Shown here: in pieces, positions 23,787 through 31,129 of the stretch | Layout: every line of letters begins with the position of its first letter | Numbering within the stretch: the stretch's first letter is position 1 | From: Eubacteriales bacterium | Lineage (GTDB): Bacteria > Bacillota > Clostridia > Lachnospirales > Lachnospiraceae | Assembly (NCBI GenBank): GCA_030524785.1 | Contig: JAUNFZ010000028.1 | Coordinates: 1 to 34,261, forward strand | Direction of reading: 5' to 3' | DNA length: 34,261 bases | The notes under the pieces: model-generated | Told to the model about the DNA's origin: nothing | The model's input: the letters and a program-made list of their open reading frames with translations, nothing else | The model's database searches: none | Position numbers and translations under genes: made by a program

Positions 23787-25005
23787 AAACTGGAGCGAAG
23801 CCGAGCCGATATTGATTGGTATGCTTTATGTTTCTTATATCAGGGGGAGAGAGCAGTTTTCCTTTGAATATGAAACGAATTGGCTTACATCAGAGCAGGC
23901 AAATTATTGTTTGGATCCAGACTTGATTCTATACAATGGAAGACATTATGTGCCGATGGATAAGAGATTATTTGGTGTGTTTGCAGATTCCTGTCCGGAC
24001 AGATGGGGAAGACTTTTGATGCGCAGAAGAGAAGCAGAGTTTGCAAGAAGAGCAGGACGGAAGCCGAAAAAGCTGGGAGAAAGTGATTACCTGCTGGGAG
24101 TATATGATAAAGCCCGTATGGGAGCACTGCGGTTTAAAACCGAAAAAGATGGTGGATTTCTGTCAGATAATCAGGAATTAGCGACACCACCATGGACCAC
24201 TCTGCGCACATTGGAAGCGGCAAGCTGGGGATTCGAGAATGATGAGAGCGGCATAGAAACAAAATGGTTGAAACAACTGCTGGCACCAGGTTCTTCCTTA
24301 GGAGGGGCGCGCCCGAAAGCAACGGTAAAAGATGAGAAAGGAAATTTATGGATTGCAAAATTTCCATCCAAACAGGATGAATGTAATTCAGGAGCGTGGG
24401 AAATGGTTGTACATGATCTGGCGCAATTGTGTGGCTTGGATGTGCCGGAAGCAAAATTGGAGACTTTTTCAAAAAACGGATCTACTTTTTTGGTGAAACG
24501 ATTTGATAGAGACAAAGATAGAAGAATTCATTTTGCATCTGCAATGACACTGCTTGGAAAGACCGACGGGGCATCCGGAGAAGATGGTTCCAGTTATCTT
24601 GAAATGGCTTCTTTTATCAAAGCAAATGGTGCAGAACCGAAAAAGGATTTGGAGGAATTATGGAAAAGAATCGTATTCAATATGGCAGTATCCAATACAG
24701 ACGATCATTTGAGAAACCATGGCTTTATTCTGACCCAAAAAGGATGGAGATTATCGCCGCTTTATGACGTAAATCCGGTTCCTTATGGGGATGCTTTATC
24801 ATTGAATGTCAGCATGGACGACAATTCAATCTCGGTTGAGCTGGCAAAAGAAGTTGCAAAATATTTTGGTATAGATGCAGGAGAGGCAGAGAGAGCAAGT
24901 AAAGAAATTATAAGCATTGCAGGCGAAAAATGGATGTCCTGTGCAGAAAAATACGGGTTGTCCAGAAGTGCGTGTGAGTATATGAGACCGGCTTTTGAAA
25001 TTTGA
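23755..25005 (+). CDS. HipA family serine/threonine kinase toxin
   Basis: HipA kinases phosphorylate a host target (glutamyl-tRNA synthetase for E. coli HipA), slowing growth. The 416-residue product is full length for the family. An N-terminal HipA_1-like domain contains LFGVFADSCPDRWGR. The glycine-rich loop PGSSLGGARPKA starts at residue 178 and includes the serines usually autophosphorylated. The catalytic segment is NTDDHLRNHGF (D316/D317, N321), and the metal-binding aspartate is in DVNP (D338). All catalytic residues appear intact. It starts at ATG 23755 (or 23758) inside the antitoxin gene. Codon use looks AT-richer than the flanking sporulation genes, consistent with transfer. The target is unknown. 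Confidence 0.88.
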   Translation: MMEEKTIYVYENWSEAEPILIGMLYVSYIRGREQFSFEYETNWLTSEQANYCLDPDLILYNGRHYVPMDKRLFGVFADSCPDRWGRLLMRRREAEFARRAGRKPKKLGESDYLLGVYDKARMGALRFKTEKDGGFLSDNQELATPPWTTLRTLEAASWGFENDESGIETKWLKQLLAPGSSLGGARPKATVKDEKGNLWIAKFPSKQDECNSGAWEMVVHDLAQLCGLDVPEAKLETFSKNGSTFLVKRFDRDKDRRIHFASAMTLLGKTDGASGEDGSSYLEMASFIKANGAEPKKDLEELWKRIVFNMAVSNTDDHLRNHGFILTQKGWRLSPLYDVNPVPYGDALSLNVSMDDNSISVELAKEVAKYFGIDAGEAERASKEIISIAGEKWMSCAEKYGLSRSACEYMRPAFEI

Positions 25006-25139
25006 AGGGAAGTTTTAATATTCGGATTTCCCCGGAACTTCACAGACGGCTCATTATCTATATAACTTCCCATGGGATGTCCCTGAACCATTACATCGAA
25101 GAAACGCTGGAAAATTCCCCGGTAGCCTTCATACAATAA
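25002..25139 (+). pseudogene. HicB-type antitoxin remnant (C-terminal ribbon-helix-helix only)
   Basis: A short frame overlapping the hipA stop encodes about 45 residues: GSFNIRISPELHRRL, then IIYITSHGMSLNHYIEETL, then stop. This is the characteristic C-terminal DNA-binding domain of HicB-family antitoxins. The N-terminal HicB domain is absent and the only start is a TTG at 25002 with no clear ribosome site. I read it as a truncated relic, though a miniature ribbon-helix-helix protein cannot be excluded. No hicA is visible. Confidence 0.65.
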
Positions 25140-25168
25140 AGAAAATACAAAAACACAGAAAGCAGGGG

Positions 25169-25366
25169 ACAAATTCAGTTGGAAGTAAGAAATGCGGCAA
25201 TTATGAACAATGGATTAAGTTTTTTCTGGAAGCAGTAGGAAGATCGGCGGAGGATTCGTTGGAATCAATTGGAAAATTATCTTCTTTGCATGATAAAAGA
25301 GCCAGGCTTCGAGCTGTGCGGCAGAGTATAAAAGCTCTGTCGCTTTTATTTTTGAAAATCTATTGA
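25169..25366 (+). pseudogene. Fic family protein remnant (C-terminal fragment)
   Basis: An open stretch without a usable start encodes NYEQWIKFFLEAVGRSAED, then SLESIGKLSSLHDKRARLR and a stop at 25364-25366. This resembles the C-terminal helical region after the catalytic motif in Fic-domain proteins (typically YEQWxxFFL...A...I..L). The HPFxxGNGR active-site motif is missing, so it is a decayed fragment. Its stop codon overlaps the -35 box of the next promoter. I infer the family from this short motif only. Confidence 0.5.
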
Positions 25367-25391
25367 CGTATAAGTGTATTGTGTATATAAT
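25363..25391 (+). promoter_or_regulatory. Sigma-A promoter of the GntR-ABC cassette
   Basis: TTGACG (25363-25368) and a perfect TATAAT (25386-25391) are separated by 17 bases. The predicted start near 25398 is about 32 bases upstream of the TTG start of the regulator gene. It is one of the strongest promoters in the window and is overlapped by inverted repeats. Confidence 0.82.
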
Positions 25392-25413
25392 GTGATTATT
25401 ATAACATCACACT
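25373..25413 (+). promoter_or_regulatory. Putative operator for the GntR/YtrA-type repressor
   Basis: The inner inverted repeat is TGTGAT (25391-25396) with ATCACA (25406-25411), nine bases apart. The outer pair is AGTGT (25373-25377) with ACACT (25409-25413). Both span the -10 box and start site. YtrA-type regulators bind inverted AGTGTA-like half-sites at their own promoters, so autorepression is likely. The half-site assignment is inference. Confidence 0.55.
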
Positions 25414-25429
25414 AAAGGAGGCAAAATAT

Positions 25430-25807
25430 TTGAAGATTGTAATATCTAACACATCGGAAGCCCCTCTTTATCAACAGATTAAGGACCAGATCAAAGACGC
25501 TGTCTTAAAGGAGGAATTAACAGAGGGCGATGCGCTTCCGTCTATTCGTGCCTTTGCAAATGATTTAAAGGTTAGTGTTTTAACTATACGTAGAGTCTAT
25601 GATGAATTGGAGCAGGAAGGATTTGTAACGAGCCAAGTCGGTATCGGCACGTTTGTTTCCGCAAGTAATATTGAATTGCTGCGGGATTCCAAGCGACGGC
25701 TTGTCGAGAAAAAAATGATGGATATGATTCAGACAGCAAAATCACTTAATATTAGTAAAGATGAGCTGAATGATATGATGGATATTTTATACGAGGAGGA
25801 TAACTAA
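25430..25807 (+). CDS. GntR family transcriptional regulator, YtrA subfamily
   Basis: The 125-residue product is a short GntR regulator: APLYQQIKDQIKDAVLKEEL, then LPSIRAFANDLKVSVLTIRRVYDELEQEGFV, then SQVGIGTFVS, the standard winged helix. Only about 50 residues follow, too short for a large effector domain, which defines the YtrA subgroup. It starts at TTG 25430, eight bases after AAGGAGG (25415-25421). It is directly followed by the ABC ATPase gene with no gap. In known systems such regulators respond to cell-wall-active peptides or drugs and control the adjacent exporter; the inducer here is unknown. Confidence 0.9.
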   Translation: MKIVISNTSEAPLYQQIKDQIKDAVLKEELTEGDALPSIRAFANDLKVSVLTIRRVYDELEQEGFVTSQVGIGTFVSASNIELLRDSKRRLVEKKMMDMIQTAKSLNISKDELNDMMDILYEEDN

Positions 25808-26683
25808 ATGGATAATATTTTAGAAATATCTGGATTAAATAAAAAATATAGTGATTTTGCTTTAAAGAATATTTCTTTCTGTTTGCCGGAAGGCTGTATC
25901 ACAGGATTTATCGGCATCAATGGTGCAGGAAAAACAACAACTATCCGAAGTATTCTGGGACTTACCAATAAGATTTCAGGAAACATAAAGTTTTTTGGTA
26001 CGGATATGGACGGAAATGAAAATGAAATAAAAGACCGTATCGGTATTGTACTTGATGAGGGATGTTTCTATGATGAACTGACACTCACAGAAATGAAGAA
26101 TGTAATCGCTCCTGCTTATAAAAATTGGTGCGAGCAGGATTTTATAGACTATTTGGAGCGGTTTTCGTTGAACCCAAAGCAGAAAATCAGCACCTTGTCA
26201 AAAGGAACACGTATGAAATATGCTTTAGCACTGGCGCTTTCCCATAAAGCAGAATTGCTTATCATGGATGAGCCGACAAGCGGGCTTGACCCATTGGTGC
26301 GAAGCCAGCTTTTGGATATATTGAAGGATTATATGAGCAAAGACGGAAAAGGCGTATTTTTCTCTACTCATATTACTTCTGATCTGGATAAAATTGCAGA
26401 TATGCTGATTATGATTCACAATGGCCAGATCGTTTTTCAAGAGGAAAAAGACCAGCTGCTTGACAGCTATCGAATGATAAAAGGCAGCACAGAGGAACTT
26501 GATGAAAGCACCAGAAAGTACTTTTTGAGTATTGAAGAAAATTCATTCGGTTTTACAGGAGTAACAAAACAGGTTTCTGAGGTTATGGCACGTATGCAGG
26601 ATGTTTTAGCAGAACGTCCTACGCTTGAGGACATTATGCTTGCAAACGTTGAAGGGGGGAAAAAGGCATGTTATTTAGCTTAG
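25808..26683 (+). CDS. ABC transporter ATP-binding protein (YtrB/BcrA-like)
   Basis: The 291-residue ATPase has Walker A GINGAGKTTT near residue 36, a signature loop with LSKGTRMKYALALAL in place of canonical LSGGQ, Walker B ELLIMDEPTSGLDP, and the H-loop FFSTHI. The C-terminal 70 residues are a divergent extension. LSKG-type signatures are common in export ATPases of the YtrB/BcrA type. It is joined to the regulator without a gap (ribosome site GAGGAGG in the regulator's end) and its 3' end overlaps the permease gene by 16 bases. The substrate is unknown; antibiotic-peptide or lipid export is the usual guess. Confidence 0.92.
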   Translation: MDNILEISGLNKKYSDFALKNISFCLPEGCITGFIGINGAGKTTTIRSILGLTNKISGNIKFFGTDMDGNENEIKDRIGIVLDEGCFYDELTLTEMKNVIAPAYKNWCEQDFIDYLERFSLNPKQKISTLSKGTRMKYALALALSHKAELLIMDEPTSGLDPLVRSQLLDILKDYMSKDGKGVFFSTHITSDLDKIADMLIMIHNGQIVFQEEKDQLLDSYRMIKGSTEELDESTRKYFLSIEENSFGFTGVTKQVSEVMARMQDVLAERPTLEDIMLANVEGGKKACYLA

Positions 26684-27309
26684 TGAAAAAGGATTTTTTG
26701 ATTGTAAAGAAATATGCAGCTATTATGCTTATCATATCCTTTGCGATTCCGCCTGTTATGGTTTGGCGGACACCGGAAGCATCAGGAGCTATGGGGTTTA
26801 CTCTGTCTGTCATTTTCAGCATTTTCATGTTGACACAGTATGTTTCTTTGAAGGAATATCAGTATCCAAAAGCGACCACCCTGCTTTGTGCAGCCCCATA
26901 CCCCCGAAAAATGATTGTGCTTTCCAAATATTGTTTTTGCTTGATTATTTATGCGGTGTGCTGCGTGACCTTTGGAATTGACACGCTCATTTTCCCGGCC
27001 TTGGGGAGCTTTGATGTGAAAATGGCAGCTATGATTTTCTTGGTAATCACGATATTGTTGTCTGTCTATTTTCCTGCTTTGTATAAGCTGGGATACGAAA
27101 AAACAAAATTTGCATTTGTCATAATTATTATGGCGTCTCCTGTTTTATTTGCCTTCTTGTTTAAGCCAGAAAATGCAGTAAAGTTTGGTTTTTTGAATGT
27201 TATCCCTGCCGTAATGATAACTGTTTTCAGCATCATAATCGGTTTTGTCGTCTATTTCGTATCTGCTCTTTTGTCAATTAAATTTTTTGAGAAAAGAGAT
27301 TTAACATAA
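26668..27309 (+). CDS. ABC-2 type permease (ABC2_membrane_5-like)
   Basis: This is a 213-residue membrane protein with about six hydrophobic helices, beginning LFSLVKKDFLIVKKYAAIML, the usual ABC-2 opening in this type of regulator-linked exporter. It has a short linker YPKATTLLCAAPYPRKMIVLSKY that may contact the ATPase, and ends in IKFFEKRDL. The start ATG 26668 lies inside the ATPase gene, preceded by AAGGGGGG. Small size and overlap indicate a homodimeric partner of the ATPase encoded upstream. Confidence 0.87.
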   Translation: MLFSLVKKDFLIVKKYAAIMLIISFAIPPVMVWRTPEASGAMGFTLSVIFSIFMLTQYVSLKEYQYPKATTLLCAAPYPRKMIVLSKYCFCLIIYAVCCVTFGIDTLIFPALGSFDVKMAAMIFLVITILLSVYFPALYKLGYEKTKFAFVIIIMASPVLFAFLFKPENAVKFGFLNVIPAVMITVFSIIIGFVVYFVSALLSIKFFEKRDLT

Positions 27310-27321
27310 CGGAGGCTTCGT

Positions 27322-27708
27322 ATGGAACGTGATGAAATGATTCTATATATGATGGCAATTATATTTTTTTCTTTTGCAATATTTGATGGGATTTTCTTTT
27401 TGCTGAAACACGGAAAGACAGTGAAAACACATGGAAAAATTGTTTCCATAAAATCCACAAATCCAGCAAATGAGAAGTGGCGTAATGCAAAATTAGCGCT
27501 CGTTTCCTATTCAGTAAACGGCAGAACTATTGTGTCAAAAAATCGCATGCAAGTTTCTCTGGCAGCGCAGATAGGAACGCCTGTTACCATTCGCTATGAC
27601 CGAAATCAGCCAGAAAAAATATATAGCTATTCAGTAAAGCGAGTGATTGCAGAAGTCTTAATTGGAATAGGCAGTCTATTGATAATTGTATTTATGCAAA
27701 TTTATTAG
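27322..27708 (+). CDS. DUF3592-like small membrane protein
   Basis: The 128-residue product has an N-terminal helix (ILYMMAIIFFSFAIFDGIFFLL), a beta-rich middle domain (KTHGKIVSIKS, ALVSYSVNGRTIVSK, IGTPVTIRYDRNQPEKIYSY) and a C-terminal helix (IAEVLIGIGSLLIIVFM). The pattern of two helices around a small beta domain, with YDPxNP-like RYDRNQPEK, matches DUF3592 proteins, whose function is unknown. GGAGG precedes ATG 27322. It follows the permease by 12 bases and so belongs to the GntR-ABC transcript; a regulatory or accessory role in that exporter is only inferred. No terminator is visible after it. Confidence 0.78.
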   Translation: MERDEMILYMMAIIFFSFAIFDGIFFLLKHGKTVKTHGKIVSIKSTNPANEKWRNAKLALVSYSVNGRTIVSKNRMQVSLAAQIGTPVTIRYDRNQPEKIYSYSVKRVIAEVLIGIGSLLIIVFMQIY

Positions 27709-27773
27709 AAAAGGGATAAAGATTGTGCCGTATTTACAGAGATGCTACAGAAATAACAAATTATTTATGGCGG

Positions 27774-27802
27774 TTGAAGATTCCTCTGAAATTCGGTATA
27801 AT
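27774..27802 (+). promoter_or_regulatory. Sigma-A promoter of the patB-like gene
   Basis: TTGAAG (27774-27779) and a perfect TATAAT (27797-27802) are 17 bases apart. The predicted start near 27809 is about 38 bases upstream of ATG 27847. It marks the boundary between the accessory cassette and the aminotransferase-sugar transporter block. Confidence 0.75.
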
Positions 27803-27846
27803 CAGGATAAAAAGAAAATCTGGTATACGGCAAGAGGAGGAGCAGA

Positions 27847-29010
27847 ATGTATTGCTTTGATGATGTAATTTCACGGTGGAATACCTCCAGTACAAAGTGG
27901 GACGGTGCGGCTGCAGAGTATCAATTGAAGGATATTCTGCCCATGTGGGTGGCTGACATGGATTTTGCGTGTCCAAATCCGGTGATTGAGGCGGTCAGAA
28001 AGAGAGCGGAGCATCCTGTTTATGGCTATTCGTTTCCGCCGGAGGAATGTCTGGAAGCCATTACGGATAAGCTTGAGAGAGAAAATGGATGGAAAATTCA
28101 AAAAGAGTGGATCGTATTTACCCACGGGGTGGTCGATGGACTTAACAGTGCGGTGCGGGCAGTGACAAAGCCGGGAGACAGAGTGATGGTGCAGCCGCCG
28201 GTTTATTATCCGTTTTACCATGTGATCAGGCACAATCAGTGCGAGCTGGTAAAAAATCCCCTGGTGATACGGGACGGAAAATACGTTATGGACTTTGAGG
28301 GGATGGAGGAATGTCTGAAAACCGGAGTCAAAGCATTTATTCTGTGCAGTCCGCATAATCCGGTGGGGAGAGTCTGGACAAAGGCGGAACTGGAGCGTGT
28401 ACTGGAACTCTGCGCAGCATATGACTGTACGTTGCTTTCCGATGAGATTCACTGCGATCTGGTGTATGAGCCGTACGTACATACGGCTACGGCAGGACTT
28501 GAGACGTCTGGAAAATGTATTTCTTTTTATGCAGCCAGCAAAACTTATAATGTACCTGGGCTTACGACGGCTTTTGCGGTGATAGAAGACGAGAAAATGC
28601 GAAAGGAGTTTCTGAACGCCCGCATGGGACACCATGGAGGAAATCTGTTCGGATATGAGGCTATCACTGCGGCTTACGGAAAAAGTCAGGACTACCGTTA
28701 TGAACTTTTGAATTATCTCAGGGGAAATATTGAGTATTTTGCATCCTATGTCAGAAAGGAATTTCCTCTTGTCAAAGTCTATGAAACGGAAGGTACTTAC
28801 CTTATATGGGCCGACTTCCGGGGATATCAATGTTCAGAGGAAGAACTTAACAGAGGATTTGTGGAAAAATGCGGACTGATTTTAGATAAAGGCAGCATGT
28901 TTGGACAGGAGGGAGAAGGGTTTTTCCGCTTTAATCTCGCCTGCCCGCGAAGCTTCGTGAAGCAGGCGCTGGATCTAATGAAAGAATTTCTGGCGGACAA
29001 GGCAGTCTGA
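27847..29010 (+). CDS. PatB/MalY family PLP-dependent aminotransferase or C-S lyase
   Basis: The 387-residue product is a fold-type I PLP enzyme of the MalY/PatB group. It contains LPMWVADMDFACPNPVIEA, HPVYGYSFPPEE, TPGVV-like FTHGVVDGLNSAV, LCSPHNPVGRVW, SDEIHCDLVY and the Schiff-base lysine in YAASKTYNVPGL. Members are cystathionine beta-lyases or aminotransferases, and E. coli MalY also represses the maltose regulator MalT. AGAGGAGG at 27833-27840 precedes ATG 27847. The last ten codons plus stop form the first of three tandem 36-bp units. The sugar importer genes follow 94 bases later with no terminator between, so co-transcription is possible. Confidence 0.9.
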   Translation: MYCFDDVISRWNTSSTKWDGAAAEYQLKDILPMWVADMDFACPNPVIEAVRKRAEHPVYGYSFPPEECLEAITDKLERENGWKIQKEWIVFTHGVVDGLNSAVRAVTKPGDRVMVQPPVYYPFYHVIRHNQCELVKNPLVIRDGKYVMDFEGMEECLKTGVKAFILCSPHNPVGRVWTKAELERVLELCAAYDCTLLSDEIHCDLVYEPYVHTATAGLETSGKCISFYAASKTYNVPGLTTAFAVIEDEKMRKEFLNARMGHHGGNLFGYEAITAAYGKSQDYRYELLNYLRGNIEYFASYVRKEFPLVKVYETEGTYLIWADFRGYQCSEEELNRGFVEKCGLILDKGSMFGQEGEGFFRFNLACPRSFVKQALDLMKEFLADKAV

Positions 29011-29087
29011 GAAGTGAAAGAATTGCTGATGGACAAAGCAGTCTGAGCAGCGGAAGAATTTCTGACGGACAGAGCAGTCTGAGCAGT
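28980..29087 (+). repeat. Three tandem 36-bp units at the 3' end of the patB-like gene
   Basis: Units occupy 28980-29015, 29016-29051 and 29052-29087. Each contains a form of GAAGAATTTCTG and the invariant GCAGTCTGAG. The first unit encodes the protein's C-terminus (KEFLADKAV, stop). The other two lie after the stop, keep the same frame and each end in an in-frame TGA. They diverge at several positions, so the duplication is not very recent. Confidence 0.9.
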
Positions 29088-29104
29088 ATAAGGAAAGGGA
29101 AAAA

Positions 29105-30208
29105 ATGAAGGTTGTATTTGAGCATCTGACAAAAAAATTTCCGGGTAGGGGAAGAAAAGCCCGCGGGGAAGTTATTGCGGTAAACGATTTCAGTTTTGAG
29201 ATCCCGGATGGAAAACTGATTGGGCTTCTGGGTCCTTCAGGCTGCGGAAAGAGCACAACGCTGAATCTGCTGTGCGGTCTGCTGAAACCTACCAGCGGCA
29301 GGATATTTTTCGGGGAGGATGACGTTACAGAACTGCCGGCGGAAAAGCGAGGCGTGGGAATGGTTTTTCAGAACTACGCACTGTATCCCCATTTAACGGT
29401 CAGACAGAATATTATATTTCCGCTGCAGAATTTAAAAGGGGCGGACAGGCTGTCAAAGGCGCAGATGGCCCAAAAAGCTTATGAGGCGGCGAAGCTGGTG
29501 CAGATAGAGGAATTGATGGATCGAAAACCCAGCGAGCTTTCGGGAGGCCAGCAGCAGCGGGTGGCCATTGCCCGGGCGCTGGTGAAGATGCCCCGGGTAC
29601 TTCTGATGGACGAGCCGCTTTCAAATCTTGACGCCCGCCTGCGGCTGCAGACCAGGGAGGAAATCAGAAGAATCCAGAGAGAGACAAAAATCACTACTAT
29701 TTTCGTGACCCATGATCAGGAGGAAGCCATGAGTATTTCCGACATGATTGTGGTGATGAAAGACGGTGTGATCCAGCAGATTGGAAAACCTCAGGAAGTC
29801 TACGACGATCCGGTCAATCTTTTTGTGGCAAAATTTTTGGGTACGCCTCCAATCAATGTATTTGACGGGGAAATCAGGGAAGGCTGGCTGTATATTGGAG
29901 CGGATGCGGTACTGCCGGCGAAGGGCGTATCCGACCAGCAGGTTTTTGTCGGCATCCGGCCGGAAGGTTTTATCCCAAAAGAGCAGGGAGCGCTTGCCTG
30001 CCGCCTGCGCGGGGTGGAAGTGATGGGACGGGATATCAGTGTGGTGTCCGCTCATGAAGCCTGTGAAAATTCGGCGGTGCGCTCGATTATCAGCGCGGAA
30101 AACAGAATTGATATGGAGGCGGAGAAGATAAGGTTTGATCTGAAGCCGGGAAAAGTATTCGTCTTTGAGAAAGAAACAGGAAAGAGACTCTGTTTTTCGG
30201 CAGAGTGA
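29105..30208 (+). CDS. Sugar ABC transporter ATP-binding protein (UgpC/MsmK-like)
   Basis: The 367-residue importer ATPase belongs to the CUT1 carbohydrate group. It has Walker A GPSGCGKST, Q-loop VFQNYALYPHLTV, signature ELSGGQQQRVAIARALVK, Walker B LLMDEPLSNLDA, and VTHDQEEAMSISD with the H-loop. The C-terminal 130 residues (after DPVNLFVAKFLGTPPINVFDG) form the TOBE/regulatory domain typical of MalK and UgpC. AAGGAAAGGG precedes ATG 29105. Many Lachnospiraceae share one stand-alone MsmX-type ATPase among sugar importers, so a dedicated one in this operon is worth noting. Its stop overlaps the upstream extension of the permease frame. Confidence 0.94.
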   Translation: MKVVFEHLTKKFPGRGRKARGEVIAVNDFSFEIPDGKLIGLLGPSGCGKSTTLNLLCGLLKPTSGRIFFGEDDVTELPAEKRGVGMVFQNYALYPHLTVRQNIIFPLQNLKGADRLSKAQMAQKAYEAAKLVQIEELMDRKPSELSGGQQQRVAIARALVKMPRVLLMDEPLSNLDARLRLQTREEIRRIQRETKITTIFVTHDQEEAMSISDMIVVMKDGVIQQIGKPQEVYDDPVNLFVAKFLGTPPINVFDGEIREGWLYIGADAVLPAKGVSDQQVFVGIRPEGFIPKEQGALACRLRGVEVMGRDISVVSAHEACENSAVRSIISAENRIDMEAEKIRFDLKPGKVFVFEKETGKRLCFSAE

Positions 30209-30225
30209 CAAAGGGGAAGCTGAAA

Positions 30226-31119
30226 ATGGATAAAAAAAGTATGAAGGGCTGGCTCTATCTTTTGCCCGCAATCCTGTTTTTGGGATTTTTTATGGTGTAT
30301 CCGCTGATTGATGTTTTTATCTATTCCTTTGAGGAGGGATATAATTCTGCATCACAGACCTATTACGGCGTTGGACTGTATAATTACTCTTATGTTCTGC
30401 ACGATCCCTATTTTCTGCAGGCGGTAAAAAATACGTTTATACTTGTGGCAGTGACCGTACCGGTTTCCACAGGACTGGCGCTGCTGATTTCAGTGGGACT
30501 AAATTCCATCAGGCCGCTGAAGGAATTGTACCAGACCATTTATTTTTTGCCTTATGTGACGAATACTCTGGCAGTGGGGCTGGTATTTATGATTTTGTTT
30601 AAGAGAACGCCTTATACGGATGGATTTGTGAATCTGATGCTTCACTGGTTCGGCGCGGGGCCGGTGGATTTTATTGACGGGCCGTATGCCGCTAAAATGT
30701 TTGTCCTGTGCCTCTATACGGTCTGGGTGGTAATGCCCTTTAAGATTTTGATTTTTACAGGGGCTCTGGCGTCCGTAAATCAGGACTATTATAATGCGGC
30801 AAAGGTGGATGGCACATCCAGATTTCGCATTTTTATGAGAATTACGCTGCCAATGATCTCGCCGACGCTTTTTTATCTGATTATCACAGGGTTTATTGGA
30901 GCGTTTAAGGCCTACAGCGATTCGGTGGCTTTGTTCGGCACAGATCTGAACGCTGCCGGGATGAACACGATTGTGGGCTATGTGTACGATATGCTGTACG
31001 GTAACGGCGGCGGTTATCCCTCCTATGCTTCGGCAGCGGCAATTATTCTGTTTGCCATTGTACTTACGATTACCTGTATTAACCTGCTGATCAGCGATAA
31101 ACATGTGTATTATTCATGA
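30226..31119 (+). CDS. Sugar ABC transporter permease 1 (UgpA/MalF-like)
   Basis: This 297-residue inner-membrane protein has six predicted helices, beginning GWLYLLPAILFLGFFMVYPLI. The conserved EAA-type cytoplasmic loop reads NAAKVDGTSRFRIFMRITLP. The start is ATG 30226, nine bases after AAGGGG; a GTG at 30205 overlapping the ATPase stop is less likely. It forms a heterodimer with the next gene's product to translocate the sugar. Its frame ends 10 bases before the next start. Confidence 0.93.
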   Translation: MDKKSMKGWLYLLPAILFLGFFMVYPLIDVFIYSFEEGYNSASQTYYGVGLYNYSYVLHDPYFLQAVKNTFILVAVTVPVSTGLALLISVGLNSIRPLKELYQTIYFLPYVTNTLAVGLVFMILFKRTPYTDGFVNLMLHWFGAGPVDFIDGPYAAKMFVLCLYTVWVVMPFKILIFTGALASVNQDYYNAAKVDGTSRFRIFMRITLPMISPTLFYLIITGFIGAFKAYSDSVALFGTDLNAAGMNTIVGYVYDMLYGNGGGYPSYASAAAIILFAIVLTITCINLLISDKHVYYS

Positions 31120-31129
31120 GGGTGGCCAT

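Noticed and set aside
27686-27868. 60-codon plus-strand frame between the DUF3592-like and patB-like genes
   Set aside because: It spans the patB promoter and ribosome site and overlaps both genes; no homology or ribosome site of its own.
27871-28830. Minus-strand open frame of 319 codons opposite the patB-like gene
   Set aside because: Antisense shadow of a well-supported PLP enzyme; composition rich in His, Arg and Cys, as expected of a shadow frame.
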